A DNA stretch of 64,000 bases from Actinoplanes sp. TFC3 (GCF_001553785.1 NZ_LOJP01000001.1:3518670-3582669), one strand, 5' to 3'; positions 8,646 through 18,283 are shown, counted from the first letter of the stretch. Numbers and translations: made by a program. Notes: generated from the sequence alone by a model not told the origin.

Positions 8646-9182
8646 TCATATTCTATGAAGCATGTCGAGATTGTCCGGCAGCAGATTGTCCGGCTGCAAG
8701 TCGGTACTGCGGTCATCTGTGCTTCCCGGCTGCAGGACACCAAGGATTGTCCGCAACTGAAGCATGGCAGAAGCTGAAGTCGAACGAAGCGCAGCGGCAG
8801 TCCGCAGACCAGACATATCGGGCCGCGAGTCGAGTTGCGCGGCATACATCGAGATCAACACAAGGTGATGGCCCAGCGAGTCACGAAGCTCCCGCGCAAT
8901 ACGAGACCGCTCTCGTGAGCAGGCCTCGGCCACCACGAGATCACGTTCACGTTGCAGAAGGCCGTTGCATTTCCGCAGAGAATACAGAAGGCGATGACGC
9001 TTTACGGCTGTTCTTGCCATAACCGCCAGGAGAACGCTAGCCACGATAACCCCCACTGACACAGAGGCAGAACGAACCGAAACGTTTCCCAAAACAAAAT
9101 TGAGCATGAAATGACCCAATGCAACGGCAAGAAATCCAACACATGAACAGGCGATACCACCGGTACGTAACCACGTCACCAC
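8646..9182 (-). pseudogene. Truncated sensor histidine kinase relic
   Basis: The 178-residue frame has membrane helices (about 10-55) and a HisKA_3-like helix clearly related to the kinase at 2078 (ERSRIARELRDSLGHHLVLIS). The phosphoacceptor His of the H-box is replaced by Arg (ARELRD instead of ARDLHD). The frame stops soon after, before any ATPase domain. A 15-bp tandem duplication (two AGATTGTCCGG copies at 8668 and 8683) gives the repeat LPDNL. It cannot act as a kinase. It directly follows the membrane-protein gene at 9187, so the two may be co-transcribed. Confidence 0.82.
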
Positions 9183-9186
9183 GAAG

Positions 9187-10176
9187 TTACGGCGCGATGC
9201 GAAGGGGGCTGTCTGTCACCTTCGGCCGGATCATGGCCAGGGCCACGATGACGGCGGTCAACGCCAGCGACGTCAAAAACATCTGCCAGCCAACCAGTTC
9301 GAACAGGGCAGCCCAGGGCGGCGCGGTGGGTCGCGCCAGCAAAAGAAAAATAAACAGTTTCCCACCAAGACCCGCCATTGCATGAGCAACCATCATCACC
9401 AAAGCGATCGAAGTCATTGTGGTGATGCTGGTACGCAACAGCCGTCCACAGTTCTCGGTTCGCCGGCTCACCCAGCCGGTGAAGAACCACCCGGCAAAAG
9501 CACCGGCGATCCCGGCAAGCGACGTTGTCACCGTCATCCACCAGGGCGAAGTCCGCATCACTACTGCGGAAGCACTTACCGGCTCGTTTTGGAGCGGATC
9601 ATCGATGTCCACCTCGACGGCGTAGCCGCCGCGGGTTGCCCACAGCGAATGAGGGTATTCGGCACTCCCGGCACCGCGGTACTCCCACCCGGCGGCTTGC
9701 AGCCGATCCCGCACCGCACTGAGCCACACCGAGGAATCGCTCACCTCAAACGATGCCCATACCGATTGAACACCGTATCGACCCGGGTCATCGCTGCCGG
9801 TGAAGTAGTCCTTCCAGCTCCCCGAGGGCACGATCATAGACCTGTCGCGGGACTGCTGCACGGACTGGCCAGCAAACACCAGCGGCGCCACCGACTTCAG
9901 GTCGGGCACAGCCGGCCCCACCGACCACGCCACAGCCTCAGCGGCACACACCGCCAAAAAACCCGTGACCACACTCACCAGAACAGCCGCACACACCACG
10001 CCTCTACTAGCCGGCCGGCCCAGCCGCGCACGCAAACCATGCCACACGAGATTGACCCGCACCGACCACGGCGGCGCCCCCGAAGGACCCCCCGCCAACA
10101 TCAACATATCGACAATCTCGTCACGCCGAGGCCCAGGCGGATACGCCCACACCCAGCGCTGGTAACCAGAACTCAT
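9187..10176 (-). CDS. PadR-linked four-helix membrane protein (copy B)
   Basis: This 329-residue protein is a paralog of 6995-7999. The first 105 or so residues are identical (start MSSGYQRWVWAYPP), including synonymous codon positions. The remaining two thirds keep the same plan (FTGSDDPGRYG, PWWMTVTTSLAG, C-terminal helices) but have diverged. The start is placed by homology with copy A. The upstream padR gene is a relic (10173-10337), so control of this copy has probably changed. The truncated kinase relic follows within a few bases. Confidence 0.78.
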   Translation of the reverse strand: MSSGYQRWVWAYPPGPRRDEIVDMLMLAGGPSGAPPWSVRVNLVWHGLRARLGRPASRGVVCAAVLVSVVTGFLAVCAAEAVAWSVGPAVPDLKSVAPLVFAGQSVQQSRDRSMIVPSGSWKDYFTGSDDPGRYGVQSVWASFEVSDSSVWLSAVRDRLQAAGWEYRGAGSAEYPHSLWATRGGYAVEVDIDDPLQNEPVSASAVVMRTSPWWMTVTTSLAGIAGAFAGWFFTGWVSRRTENCGRLLRTSITTMTSIALVMMVAHAMAGLGGKLFIFLLLARPTAPPWAALFELVGWQMFLTSLALTAVIVALAMIRPKVTDSPLRIAP

Positions 10177-10221
10177 TCCAGCACCACCCCGCCCGCGCGC
10201 GCAGACAACACCAGACGCGCA
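9869..10221. repeat. 353-bp direct repeat, copy 2
   Basis: This is an exact copy of 7692-8044. It ends inside the padR relic, where the two copies become unrelated within one base. Confidence 0.95.
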
Positions 10222-10337
10222 CCGATGGAGGCTCGACCACATCGGCCGTCAGCTGCGCGAGGCTTCGGGCAGGCCCGTATCCGTGCCGCATCTGCTGCGC
10301 CAGAGCAGCGAAGATCCCCAGAAGGTGGTTCTCGCAT
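10173..10337 (-). pseudogene. padR relic with internal deletion
   Basis: The ends match the intact padR at 7996-8322: the 5' end aligns at nucleotide level with one extra base that shifts the frame (GCTCTGGCGCAGCAG, CACGGATACGG). The last 15 codons (ARLVLSARAGGVVLE) are identical. The recognition helix and wing are missing. A 54-codon open frame remains (start at 10337) but cannot form a winged helix. It overlaps the copy B membrane gene by ATGA, like the intact pair. Confidence 0.8.
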
Positions 10338-10376
10338 CCCCTGCTCCCCTCTACACTACGACGGTCGGACTATATA

Positions 10377-10391
10377 CTAAGATCGTCTTAG
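10377..10391. promoter_or_regulatory. Palindrome at the dead padR promoter
   Basis: CTAAGA-TCG-TCTTAG is a 6-bp perfect inverted repeat with a 3-bp centre. It lies 40 bp upstream of the padR relic, next to a TATAGT/TAGTAT stretch that could be a -10 element. It may be an old operator; I do not see the same palindrome in front of the intact padR gene. Confidence 0.35.
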
Positions 10392-10394
10392 CAT

Positions 10395-10850
10395 CTCCCA
10401 GAGCTCGGCCCAGGTAGACGCCGCTGAGCTCTCGCGGGTGGTGACTCCGCTGGCTGATGCGCTTCGATGCCGGCACTTGTATGGCTTCTTCCACTCACAA
10501 GGCGCGCGTACGCTGGTAGGACAAGTCGCGCAGTCAACGGTGGCCTGGTAGCTCAGACAGTGACTGCCAGGCATGCGGTCCTCAAGCGCTGCGCATCTTG
10601 CGCAGACCCAGTGACAAACCGGCCCCACCGTGCCGACCCTGACATCGACCGATTGCTCGGCTTCACCCATCCTGCGGGCTCTCGACGAACCGGCCAGCAC
10701 CACTCATCTCATGGCGCTGGGCTGAGCCTGGGTTCAGTTGGCGATTGTCTGGCTATTCTGTGTAGTGCCGGCCTCGTCGCCCGCGCCCGCAGGGGCCAGC
10801 TCGTTCCTACCTGCGTACCCCTCGGCGCGACGCTCTGCGCCAAGAGCGCA
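10395..10850 (+). pseudogene. ArsR-type winged-helix regulator relic
   Basis: Two frames together read as the C-terminal winged helix of an ArsR-like regulator: ILRALDEPASTTHLMALG around 10665-10725, then GLSLGSVGDCLAILCSAGL and VARARRGQLVPTCVPLG around 10720-10825. This matches the usual pattern of LARRLGLSLGSVGDHL followed by an AGLV turn and a wing. The frames are offset and stops interrupt the rest. Upstream residues (SRVVTPLADALRCRHLYGFF) may be more of the same gene. The regulated gene is not known. Confidence 0.55.
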
Positions 10851-11016
10851 AGACACTTGCATCGCCGTGAAAGCGCAAGGTCGGTAACTATTGTTCGCCT
10901 GGTCGATACTCTTGCCAGCAGACCTTGACTCGCAAGCTGTCGCCTGCGGTAAACGCCACCTCGGCGAATGTGAACTTGTACCTCAGCGCGGACAACCGGG
11001 TGCCGATGAGGACGAC

Positions 11017-12477
11017 ATGAGGCGTGTCCGGACGGCCGTTGTGCCTGTATTGGGTGCAGCAGCTGGGTCAGTGGCCTTTTCCGAGCCAGGTAGCCCGAGC
11101 GCTCACATCGCTTACCTCATCGGCTTCTCCGCCCTGGTGGCAGCCGGGTGGGCGGGTTTACGGTCTGTTATCGGACCCAGCCGGTCAGCATTCCGACTCA
11201 TTATGATCGCGGAAAGCCTTTGGTTTGCCGGTGACATCTTGCTCGATATTCTGCCCATGCCGGCCGCGTCAGATGCCGTTACACCTTCCGACATCTTGTG
11301 GCTGTCCGGGTACCCTCTGATGTTCGCCGGAATGATACAGCTGGTGCGTCTGCGCGCTCCTGGGCGCATACGAGACGCCATTCTCGATGCGGCTGCCATG
11401 ACAATTGTCATGGCGTGGCTGCTATGGCAATTCATGATCTTGCCCGCGGCCGAGCAAGAAACGCTGTCGTTGTCAACGGTCGTTGCCGCGCTCTATCCCA
11501 TCGGCGATGTGATGTTTTTTGCCGCCATCGCGATTCTGGTTTTTGCACCCGGCTCCACCCGGGGGCCGGCCCGCTACCTTGTCTCGGCCCTGACCCTGAT
11601 GCTGATCGGCGACATCGGCACCTCCCTGCTCCCGGTGCTGTTCCCGGAGGCGACTTGGGCGAGCCAGACGGATCGCTTCGACGGAGTACTACTGCTCGCG
11701 AACTGTCTTATCGCGGCGGCGGTGGCGCACCCGGACGCGGCCAGAGTGATCGAGGCGGACCCGGCGGCGTCGCAGCGCCTGCATCCCGCGCGAGTGGCGT
11801 TTCTCGGCGTCGCCTTGATCACCCTGCCCACGGTGAGCGGCCTGAACTCGTTCGGCTCCGTCATCAGCCGGGTTTCGCTGCTGACCTCCATCGGCTTGCT
11901 GACCACTTTCGTATTGGCGCGCTTCCTGTTCGTGGTGCGGGAACAGGAACGCATCAAAGCCGCGCTGATGCATCAGACTGAGCACGATCAGCTTACGGGA
12001 CTGGCCAATCGGGCGGCGCTTCGAGCCCAGGTCGAGCTGGCACTGTACGGGGCCACCGGATATGGACCCGTACTCATTTACCTTGACCTTAACGGATTTA
12101 AGCAGATCAATGACAGTTACGGGCATGCCGCTGGCGATGCCATCCTGACCGAATTCGCCAACCGGCTGCGCAGGACCGTGCGCGCCGGCGACACTGCCGC
12201 TCGGCTGGGGGGCGACGAATTCGTCGTACTGGCCACGGAGGTCGAGACCGATATCGGGGCGCGGAATTTAGCCGACCGGCTGCGTACACTTGCCGAAGCA
12301 CCCGTGGTGTGGAATGGCAACACGCTTCACTTCGGTACCAGTGTCGGCGTTGCCGCCTACATCGACGTGGACCAAGCAGGCCCTGACGCACTGCTTGCCG
12401 CTGCGGACAAAGCCATGTATGCCGACAAGGCTTCACACAAGCAGACGCAAGTCCTGGCAACAACGCCCTTGGCGTAA
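11017..12477 (+). CDS. Membrane diguanylate cyclase (GGDEF)
   Basis: From the ATG at 11017 the protein has 486 residues. The frame stays open upstream to 10891, but that extension is not membrane-like. The first 300 or so residues contain about eight hydrophobic helices. A GGDEF domain follows (DQLTGLANRAAL, YLDLNGFKQINDSYGH, then RLGGDEFVVLA), with the intact GGDEF signature needed to make cyclic di-GMP from two GTP. No EAL domain is present. The chemoreceptor gene follows on the same strand after about 250 bp, so both may serve behaviour or development. The N-terminal sensor type is unrecognised. Confidence 0.93.
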   Translation: MRRVRTAVVPVLGAAAGSVAFSEPGSPSAHIAYLIGFSALVAAGWAGLRSVIGPSRSAFRLIMIAESLWFAGDILLDILPMPAASDAVTPSDILWLSGYPLMFAGMIQLVRLRAPGRIRDAILDAAAMTIVMAWLLWQFMILPAAEQETLSLSTVVAALYPIGDVMFFAAIAILVFAPGSTRGPARYLVSALTLMLIGDIGTSLLPVLFPEATWASQTDRFDGVLLLANCLIAAAVAHPDAARVIEADPAASQRLHPARVAFLGVALITLPTVSGLNSFGSVISRVSLLTSIGLLTTFVLARFLFVVREQERIKAALMHQTEHDQLTGLANRAALRAQVELALYGATGYGPVLIYLDLNGFKQINDSYGHAAGDAILTEFANRLRRTVRAGDTAARLGGDEFVVLATEVETDIGARNLADRLRTLAEAPVVWNGNTLHFGTSVGVAAYIDVDQAGPDALLAAADKAMYADKASHKQTQVLATTPLA

Positions 12478-12724
12478 CCCCGCGGCCTTTTCGGCGGTGA
12501 ACACGCGACGGTGGCGCCGCCCTTCACCAGTGCAATGGCGGCGGGTAGGGCGGTCCTGCGTCAGCGGTACACCAGCACGTTGATCGCCAGCCGGGCGGCG
12601 CCCACGGGCAACGGAGGGCTTCGGCTGATGCCTGTTCGGAGACGGCTGGTCTCACCGCGCCGACTCGGCGGAGCAGTCAAGCATTGTCCCTAAAGCGGAC
12701 ACCTTCGTTGCCGATTCAAGCGTT

Positions 12725-14332
12725 GTGAACGCTTTGAACCGTATTCGGGTCGGGTCTCGGCTGGCTTGTGCCTTCGCCCTGGTCGTAACGCTTCTCGTAG
12801 TTGTGATGGCAGCCGCGCTGACCTCGTCGGGCAAGCTGAAGCAAGCCAACACCAGGGCCGAGCGGGCCCAGCGGGTAGTGGCGCTGGTCAAAGACGCGAA
12901 GTTCGGATCAGCAGACTTCAACGGCTGGCAGACGGCGTACGCGTTCGACGCTGTTCGAGGCGAGAAAAATGCTGCGACGGACACCGGTACGTCCCGCAAA
13001 GCCTTCCTGACTTCGGTGCAGAATTTCCGGTCGACCACGTCGGCTGCACAGGCCGCCATCTCGGGGCCCGGAAGCGCTGAGGTCGGCCAGATCGGTGCCT
13101 TGCTCGACGAGTTCATGACCGTCGACAGCCAGATCGCCGCGCTGTACATCCGCAATGACCCAGCCTCGACGGCAGCGGCGAATCGCCTCGTCATCGGCCG
13201 TGAGATCGACCTCTTCCAGCAGATGGCCGCGCTGCTCGACAAGGCGGCCGTTGCTGCGGAAGATGAGGCGGCGAGCGCCCAGCGCGATGCTGATGCTGCC
13301 CGGCGCACGGGCACGATCGTGGTGTGGAGCGCGGGCAGTGCCGCGGCGCTGATCGCTCTCCTGCTCGCTTTCGTCGTCACCCGGTCCATTACCACGCCCA
13401 TCGCGCGCGTCCGTCGACGTGTGGACCTGCTCGCCGACGGAGACTTGGCTACGCCACTGGAAATTGCGGGGCGCGACGAGATTGCCGCGGTAGCTAAGGC
13501 CCTCAGCCGCAGCTCGCAGTCATTGAGCGCAATGATGCAGACCATCGACGAGTCGTCGGCCTCCCTGGCGGCCGCCGCGGAGGAGATGTCTGTTACCTCT
13601 GCGCAAATCGCGGAGTCCGCGCAGGAGTCCACCGTGCAAGCCCATGCGGTCTCGGTCGCGGCCGGGCAGGTCTCCTCCAACGTACAAACCGTTTCGGCCG
13701 GCAGCGAGCAGATGGGTGCTTCCATCCGCGAGATCGCCCACTCGACCAGCGAGGCCGCCGACGTCGCCAGTTCAGCGGTACGGGCCGCGGAGGCCGCCAA
13801 CGCCACAATCGCCTCGCTCGGCGCGTCGTCACGGGAGATCAGCGATGTCGTCAAGGCCGTTACCGCCATTGCTGAGCAGACCAACCTGCTCGCCCTCAAC
13901 GCCACCATCGAGGCAGCCAGAGCCGGTGAGGCCGGTAAGGGCTTCGCCGTAGTCGCCAGTGAGGTCAAAGACTTGGCCCAGGAAACGGCGCGCGCGACCG
14001 AGGACATCATCCGCCGGGTCGACGCCATCCAGGCCGGAACCAGCAGCGCAGTAGGAGCCATCGAAGAGATCGCCTCGGTCATCGCGAGAGTCAACGATTA
14101 TCAGACCACCATCGCCTCCGCCGTGGAGGAGCAGACTGCCACCACTGCTGAAATGAACCGCAGCGTCGCCGACACCGCCGTCAGCGCCGACCAGATCGCT
14201 GCCAACGCGAGCACTGTCGCTCAGGCCGCACAACGGACAACTCATGGTGTGACGCAGACGCAGCAGGCCACTGCCGAGCTCGCGCGGATGTCCAGCGAAT
14301 TGCGTACCCTGGTTTCGCAGTTCCGCTACTGA
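12725..14332 (+). CDS. Methyl-accepting chemotaxis protein
   Basis: This 535-residue receptor starts at GTG. It has a first membrane helix (about 14-34), a helical sensor region of about 160 residues of the four-helix-bundle kind, a second membrane helix (about 197-219), a HAMP domain (220-272) and a long coiled-coil signalling domain. The conserved hairpin tip that contacts CheA and CheW is intact ([20 protein letters not shown] followed by GKGFAVVA). It should control flagellar rotation or a related pathway. No che genes are in the window. The ligand is unknown. Confidence 0.95.
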   Translation: MNALNRIRVGSRLACAFALVVTLLVVVMAAALTSSGKLKQANTRAERAQRVVALVKDAKFGSADFNGWQTAYAFDAVRGEKNAATDTGTSRKAFLTSVQNFRSTTSAAQAAISGPGSAEVGQIGALLDEFMTVDSQIAALYIRNDPASTAAANRLVIGREIDLFQQMAALLDKAAVAAEDEAASAQRDADAARRTGTIVVWSAGSAAALIALLLAFVVTRSITTPIARVRRRVDLLADGDLATPLEIAGRDEIAAVAKALSRSSQSLSAMMQTIDESSASLAAAAEEMSVTSAQIAESAQESTVQAHAVSVAAGQVSSNVQTVSAGSEQMGASIREIAHSTSEAADVASSAVRAAEAANATIASLGASSREISDVVKAVTAIAEQTNLLALNATIEAARAGEAGKGFAVVASEVKDLAQETARATEDIIRRVDAIQAGTSSAVGAIEEIASVIARVNDYQTTIASAVEEQTATTAEMNRSVADTAVSADQIAANASTVAQAAQRTTHGVTQTQQATAELARMSSELRTLVSQFRY

Positions 14333-14395
14333 GACCTGATCTGCCGGTGCCATGAAAGGCTTGCCGCTATAGCCGTAGGTTGTCCAGCGGCTCGG

Positions 14396-14968
14396 TCAGA
14401 CTTGGCCTCGACCCGCCGGGACGGGCATTGACGCCTGAGTTCTTCTCACTCCCGGTACTCGAAGGATGACGAGAGCAACGAGAGCACCGAGAGCAGTGCC
14501 GATGACATTGTTGCGCAGATCATTTATGTCGCCGATACGTCCGATGACTGTCTGCCATACCTCTATAGCGAGGCTGAACGCGGCACCGAATGCGGTTGTC
14601 CGGAGAAAACGCCGGCTCAGGAGATAGCCCAGCACTCCAATCGGCAGGAACAGTACGACGTTGGCCCACCGCTCCGAAAAGACCGGCAGCGTCAGCAGTT
14701 CCCGGTAGATCTCACTGTGTGTGTAGGTATCCACCACGTAACTGAAGGGAATGCGCGTCGTTTCAATCTCCTGCGACGTGTCCAGCGGCGCGGTGAGAGC
14801 GGCGATACAGCCGACCGCCAGGATGAAGAGAACCCCTGTCAGAGTCGGAGCGCCGTATCGTGCGGCCAGTCTACGACCGAACGCTGCCGCGGCTGCAGCA
14901 GCGGTCAGCAGAATGGCCCAGACGGCCGGCATGGCGAGATAACGCAACGCCATTTCTTCGTTCAGCAT
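14396..14968 (-). CDS. VanZ-like membrane protein (copy 1)
   Basis: This 190-residue protein has four or five hydrophobic helices. It carries the VanZ-type core: NVVLFLPIGVLGYLLSRR, SLAIEVWQTVIGRIGDINDL and RNNVIGTALGALV. VanZ relatives confer low-level teicoplanin resistance in enterococci, but most family members have no known role. A close paralog is at 31175-31771, with the same start (MLNEEMALRYLAM against MLNEDMVLSYLAM) and a conserved stretch upstream of the ATG. It is transcribed away from the subtilisin gene, with no operon partner. Confidence 0.82.
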   Translation of the reverse strand: MLNEEMALRYLAMPAVWAILLTAAAAAAAFGRRLAARYGAPTLTGVLFILAVGCIAALTAPLDTSQEIETTRIPFSYVVDTYTHSEIYRELLTLPVFSERWANVVLFLPIGVLGYLLSRRFLRTTAFGAAFSLAIEVWQTVIGRIGDINDLRNNVIGTALGALVALVILRVPGVRRTQASMPVPAGRGQV

Positions 14969-15348
14969 GCCGGAATGATGGCACGGCTGCGCAACTGGCG
15001 ATACACCCCTTCCAGCTGCTGCATGCCCGTCGCTCCCCTCCGTGATCGACGAGAAAAAACGCTTACAGCGATCAGATTCCGGGAGCTCTCTGGGCTGTTT
15101 TCACAGCTCAACACGAACGTTTGCCGAGGAAAGACATCGAAGGCCACAAGGGCCACCACAATCCTTGCACACCCTGCGCTGAGTACCGCCAAGCGGCCTC
15201 GCTCACGGCTAACGAGAACCGTCACCCGCTTTTACGGTACTTCGGATGGGGAGATCGATACTCGAGAAGGCGGAATTGATACTTGAGGAGGAGCTGCCTC
15301 CATCTCACGACTGATGTGCCCACCATCGCCATCGATGACCCTGTCCGA
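14969..15348. other. Divergent intergenic region between vanZ-like and subtilisin genes
   Basis: This contains the promoters for both directions. An in-frame ATG exists at 15283 for the protease, but the 22 extra residues would bury the signal peptide, so 15349 is preferred. Just upstream of the vanZ-like ATG the sequence is nearly the same as upstream of the paralog at 31175 (GCCATCAT..CGGCATG). Confidence 0.45.
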
Positions 15349-17997
15349 ATGTTCAAAGTGGGGTTTTCAAGAAGACGACGGGCAGTTGGCGCGGGCTTTG
15401 CCGCCACTGCCCTGGTTGCGGCGATGGTGCCCGTCCTGACCGCGCCCGCGGATGCGGCGCCTGTGCCGTCCCCCAGCTCACCATTGACTTTCACGCTGAT
15501 CACCGGCGACCGCATATCTGAGACCCCAAGCGGTGCGATCACGATTGTGCGTGGCCCCGGACGGGCTGCGATGCGATTCATTACGAAATGGACAGATGAT
15601 GCTCACTACGTGATCCCAGTGGACGCTTTCGGGCTGATCCGCTCCGGCCGGGTAGATATCAGGTTGTTCGATTTGACGACGCTGCACCGCGACGGCTACG
15701 ACGATCGCAGCACGCCAGCCTTGCCGGTGCTGGTGGAGTCCGCCAACGGCCGGGCGGTCGCCGCCCGCGCCGAGACCGCCGTCGCCCGTGATCTGCCGGC
15801 CCTGGGTCTGACCGCGCTGCAGGCGAACAACGCTGCTCGCGCCAAACTGTGGAAAACGACGGTTCCGGCCGGTGGTCAAGCACGCACCCTTGCCGGCGGG
15901 GTGTCTCGCATCTGGCTGGACGGCAAGCGGCAGTTGGCCGACGACATCAGCAACGCACAAATTGGTGTACCCGCAGCCTGGCGCAAAGGCCTCACGGGCG
16001 CCGGCGTACCGGTCGCGGTGCTCGACAGCGGTATCGACATGACCCACCCGGACTTCGCCGGACGCATCGCCGAAACGGCCAATTTCACCACCGACCCCGA
16101 CGTCGACGATCATGTCGGCCACGGCACCCACGTAGCATCCACCATCGCCGGCACCGGTGTTGCCTCAGCCGGAAAGTATCGCGGGGTTGCTCCAGGCGTA
16201 CGACTGAACATCGGCAAAGTCTGCGAGTCCGACGGCTGCACCGACTCGGCGATCATTGCCGGCATGCAGTGGGCTGCGCAGCGCTCCCGCGTCATCAACA
16301 TGAGCCTCGGCGCCCGCGACACCCCAGCACTGGACCCGGTGGAAAAAGCGGTCGGCGATCTGAGCGCCAAATATGACAGCCTGTTCGTCATCGCTGCCGG
16401 CAACGACGGCGCGAGTGCAAACTCCGACGGCACCGTCAGCTCTCCGGGTAGCGCGGACGCGGCGTTGACTGTCGCCGCCGCGGACTCCAGCGATCGCATC
16501 GCCGAGTTTTCCAGTCACGGCCCCCGCGTCGGCGACGCCGCGATGAAGCCGGACATCGCCGCACCCGGAGTTGGCATTGTGGCGGCCCGCGCCGTCCATG
16601 GCAGCGAAACCGACGAAGGTCCGGCCGAGGGCTACACCATGATGTCCGGGACATCGATGGCGACTCCGCACGTAGCCGCGGCGGCAGCGATTCTGACCGG
16701 CCAGCATCCCTCATGGACAGCTGCACGACGCAAGGAAGCGCTCATGGGCTCGACGCGATGGCTGAACCCCTTCGGCGTCCTCGAGCAAGGCGCCGGCCGG
16801 CTTGACGTAGCCCGGGCCATCACCCAGAACATCACCGTCGACGGCGGCAACCTGAACTTCGGCAGGCAGGCTTGGCCCCACACCGACGACAAACCTCTCA
16901 CCAAACGGGTCACCTACCGCAACTCCAGCACCAAGCCGGTCACGCTGAGACTGGCTCTGACCCCGGCTCGCCCCGGTTTCACACTGACCACACGGACCCT
17001 CACCGTACGGGCTGGCGGCACAGCGTCGACCTCGTTGAGAGTGGACACCCGGGTACCCAGCAGAACCGGCGTTCAGGACGGCTACTTGGCGGCGACCGGC
17101 GCCGGCGGGGTTCAGGTGCACACGCCGTACGCGGTCGACAAGGAAGTGGAAAGCTACACCGTGCGCCTGAACTACCGCAACCGCGACGGCTCTCCTGCAA
17201 ACGACGTCGGCACTGCGCTGGAAGGCACGGATGTAAGGTCATCGTGGTTCGACGTGGGAGACGAATCCTCGATGACGTTCCGGGTGCCTCGCGGTACGTA
17301 CGGGCTAGCTGGATACGTCTTCCAGGGTCGCGAGACCGAGACGGCCAAGGACGACCAGTCCACCGTACTCGGACAGCCCGGCTTGATTGTGAACCACTCG
17401 ATGACGGTGCAGATGGATGCTCGTTTGGGCAAGCCGGTCGCAATTTCGGTTCCGCCGCACGACGCCGCCCAGAACGAGGGCATGATCAATTTCCGCTGGC
17501 CGGAGTATCAAAGTGGCGCCTTCGTGCCGTCGTTCCACCAGGTGGCGATCGGCTCGATCGGTTCCCGCCGCGCCGTACCCGGCTTTGCAACGACCCTCAC
17601 CGGCACCTTCGCTCGCCCCGGCCGCAACAGCCCGTACCTTTACGAGCTTTTTCTCATCAACCGAGGAGCAGTGCCCAACGGGTATCGCCGCGCCGTGCGG
17701 GACACCGAACTGGCAACCATCGATGCGACTTATACCTCGGATGCACCCGCCGCGGTCGGCAGCCGCACGTGGGAAGGCACACTCGGCGACGACGACAGCT
17801 GGAACGGCTTCTCCGGCCTGGTCGAGTTCGACATGCCGTTCCGTCGCACCGAGCACATCAGCGTGGACCGCGAGCTCGGCTGGGCCACGGAGGTAGATGC
17901 TCAATCTACGGCTGGGCTCGCTCGCGTCAGAAGTCCGAGGCGGACCTACCCTGCAGGACAAGTCACCACCGAGACCTGGCGACTACCGATACCGTAG
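15349..17997 (+). CDS. Secreted subtilisin-family (S8) serine protease
   Basis: From the ATG at 15349 the protein has 882 residues. A signal peptide (FSRRRRAVGAGFAATALVAA, then a cut after PADAA) and a propeptide of about 170 residues precede the S8 domain. The triad is complete: Asp near 226 (AVLDSGID), His near 258 (GHGTHVAS) and Ser near 436 (SGTSMATPH), with the oxyanion Asn in AAGNDG. The last 400 residues are beta-rich with no domain I can name. It should be exported and degrade extracellular protein. A good terminator follows at 18123-18155. Confidence 0.94.
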   Translation: MFKVGFSRRRRAVGAGFAATALVAAMVPVLTAPADAAPVPSPSSPLTFTLITGDRISETPSGAITIVRGPGRAAMRFITKWTDDAHYVIPVDAFGLIRSGRVDIRLFDLTTLHRDGYDDRSTPALPVLVESANGRAVAARAETAVARDLPALGLTALQANNAARAKLWKTTVPAGGQARTLAGGVSRIWLDGKRQLADDISNAQIGVPAAWRKGLTGAGVPVAVLDSGIDMTHPDFAGRIAETANFTTDPDVDDHVGHGTHVASTIAGTGVASAGKYRGVAPGVRLNIGKVCESDGCTDSAIIAGMQWAAQRSRVINMSLGARDTPALDPVEKAVGDLSAKYDSLFVIAAGNDGASANSDGTVSSPGSADAALTVAAADSSDRIAEFSSHGPRVGDAAMKPDIAAPGVGIVAARAVHGSETDEGPAEGYTMMSGTSMATPHVAAAAAILTGQHPSWTAARRKEALMGSTRWLNPFGVLEQGAGRLDVARAITQNITVDGGNLNFGRQAWPHTDDKPLTKRVTYRNSSTKPVTLRLALTPARPGFTLTTRTLTVRAGGTASTSLRVDTRVPSRTGVQDGYLAATGAGGVQVHTPYAVDKEVESYTVRLNYRNRDGSPANDVGTALEGTDVRSSWFDVGDESSMTFRVPRGTYGLAGYVFQGRETETAKDDQSTVLGQPGLIVNHSMTVQMDARLGKPVAISVPPHDAAQNEGMINFRWPEYQSGAFVPSFHQVAIGSIGSRRAVPGFATTLTGTFARPGRNSPYLYELFLINRGAVPNGYRRAVRDTELATIDATYTSDAPAAVGSRTWEGTLGDDDSWNGFSGLVEFDMPFRRTEHISVDRELGWATEVDAQSTAGLARVRSPRRTYPAGQVTTETWRLPIP

Positions 17998-18122
17998 GCG
18001 ACCGAACTCAACCAGGCACATGCCATATGCCCCGATGAGACACGCGCACGCCGAAGACCATCCCCGCTCCTGATCCGCGAGAGGCGTCAACCGCCGGGGC
18101 TGGTTTGCCGAGAGGCGGCGTC

Positions 18123-18155
18123 AGAGGGCGTCCAGTGCACAACCGGACGCCCTCT
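18123..18155. terminator. Rho-independent-type hairpin, likely bidirectional
   Basis: AGAGGGCGTCC pairs perfectly with GGACGCCCTCT across an 11-base loop. It lies between the protease gene (plus strand, ending 17997) and the monooxygenase gene (minus strand, ending 18284), where convergent transcription needs a stop. The T-tract is weak, as is common in actinomycetes. Confidence 0.8.
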
Positions 18156-18283
18156 TGGCGCTAGCTGTTTTGCAGGCCTTGCCACCGCTTCAACCAGAAC
18201 CCGCTTGTGGAATGCGCGATCAACGTGATCGAGGGCTGAGGCTTCCCAAGGCCGTCGAGCTAACCTCGATGTGCAGTAAGGAC

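Noticed and set aside
10547..10600. tRNA-like stretch (GGTAGCTCAG followed by paired bases)
   Set aside because: It looks like a D-arm, but no T-loop (GTTCGAATC type), anticodon stem or acceptor pairing follows. It lies inside a decayed regulator gene.
12652..14094. 480-codon open frame on the minus strand
   Set aside because: It is the shadow of the chemoreceptor gene; its Ala/Ser-rich translation reflects the opposite-strand heptads.
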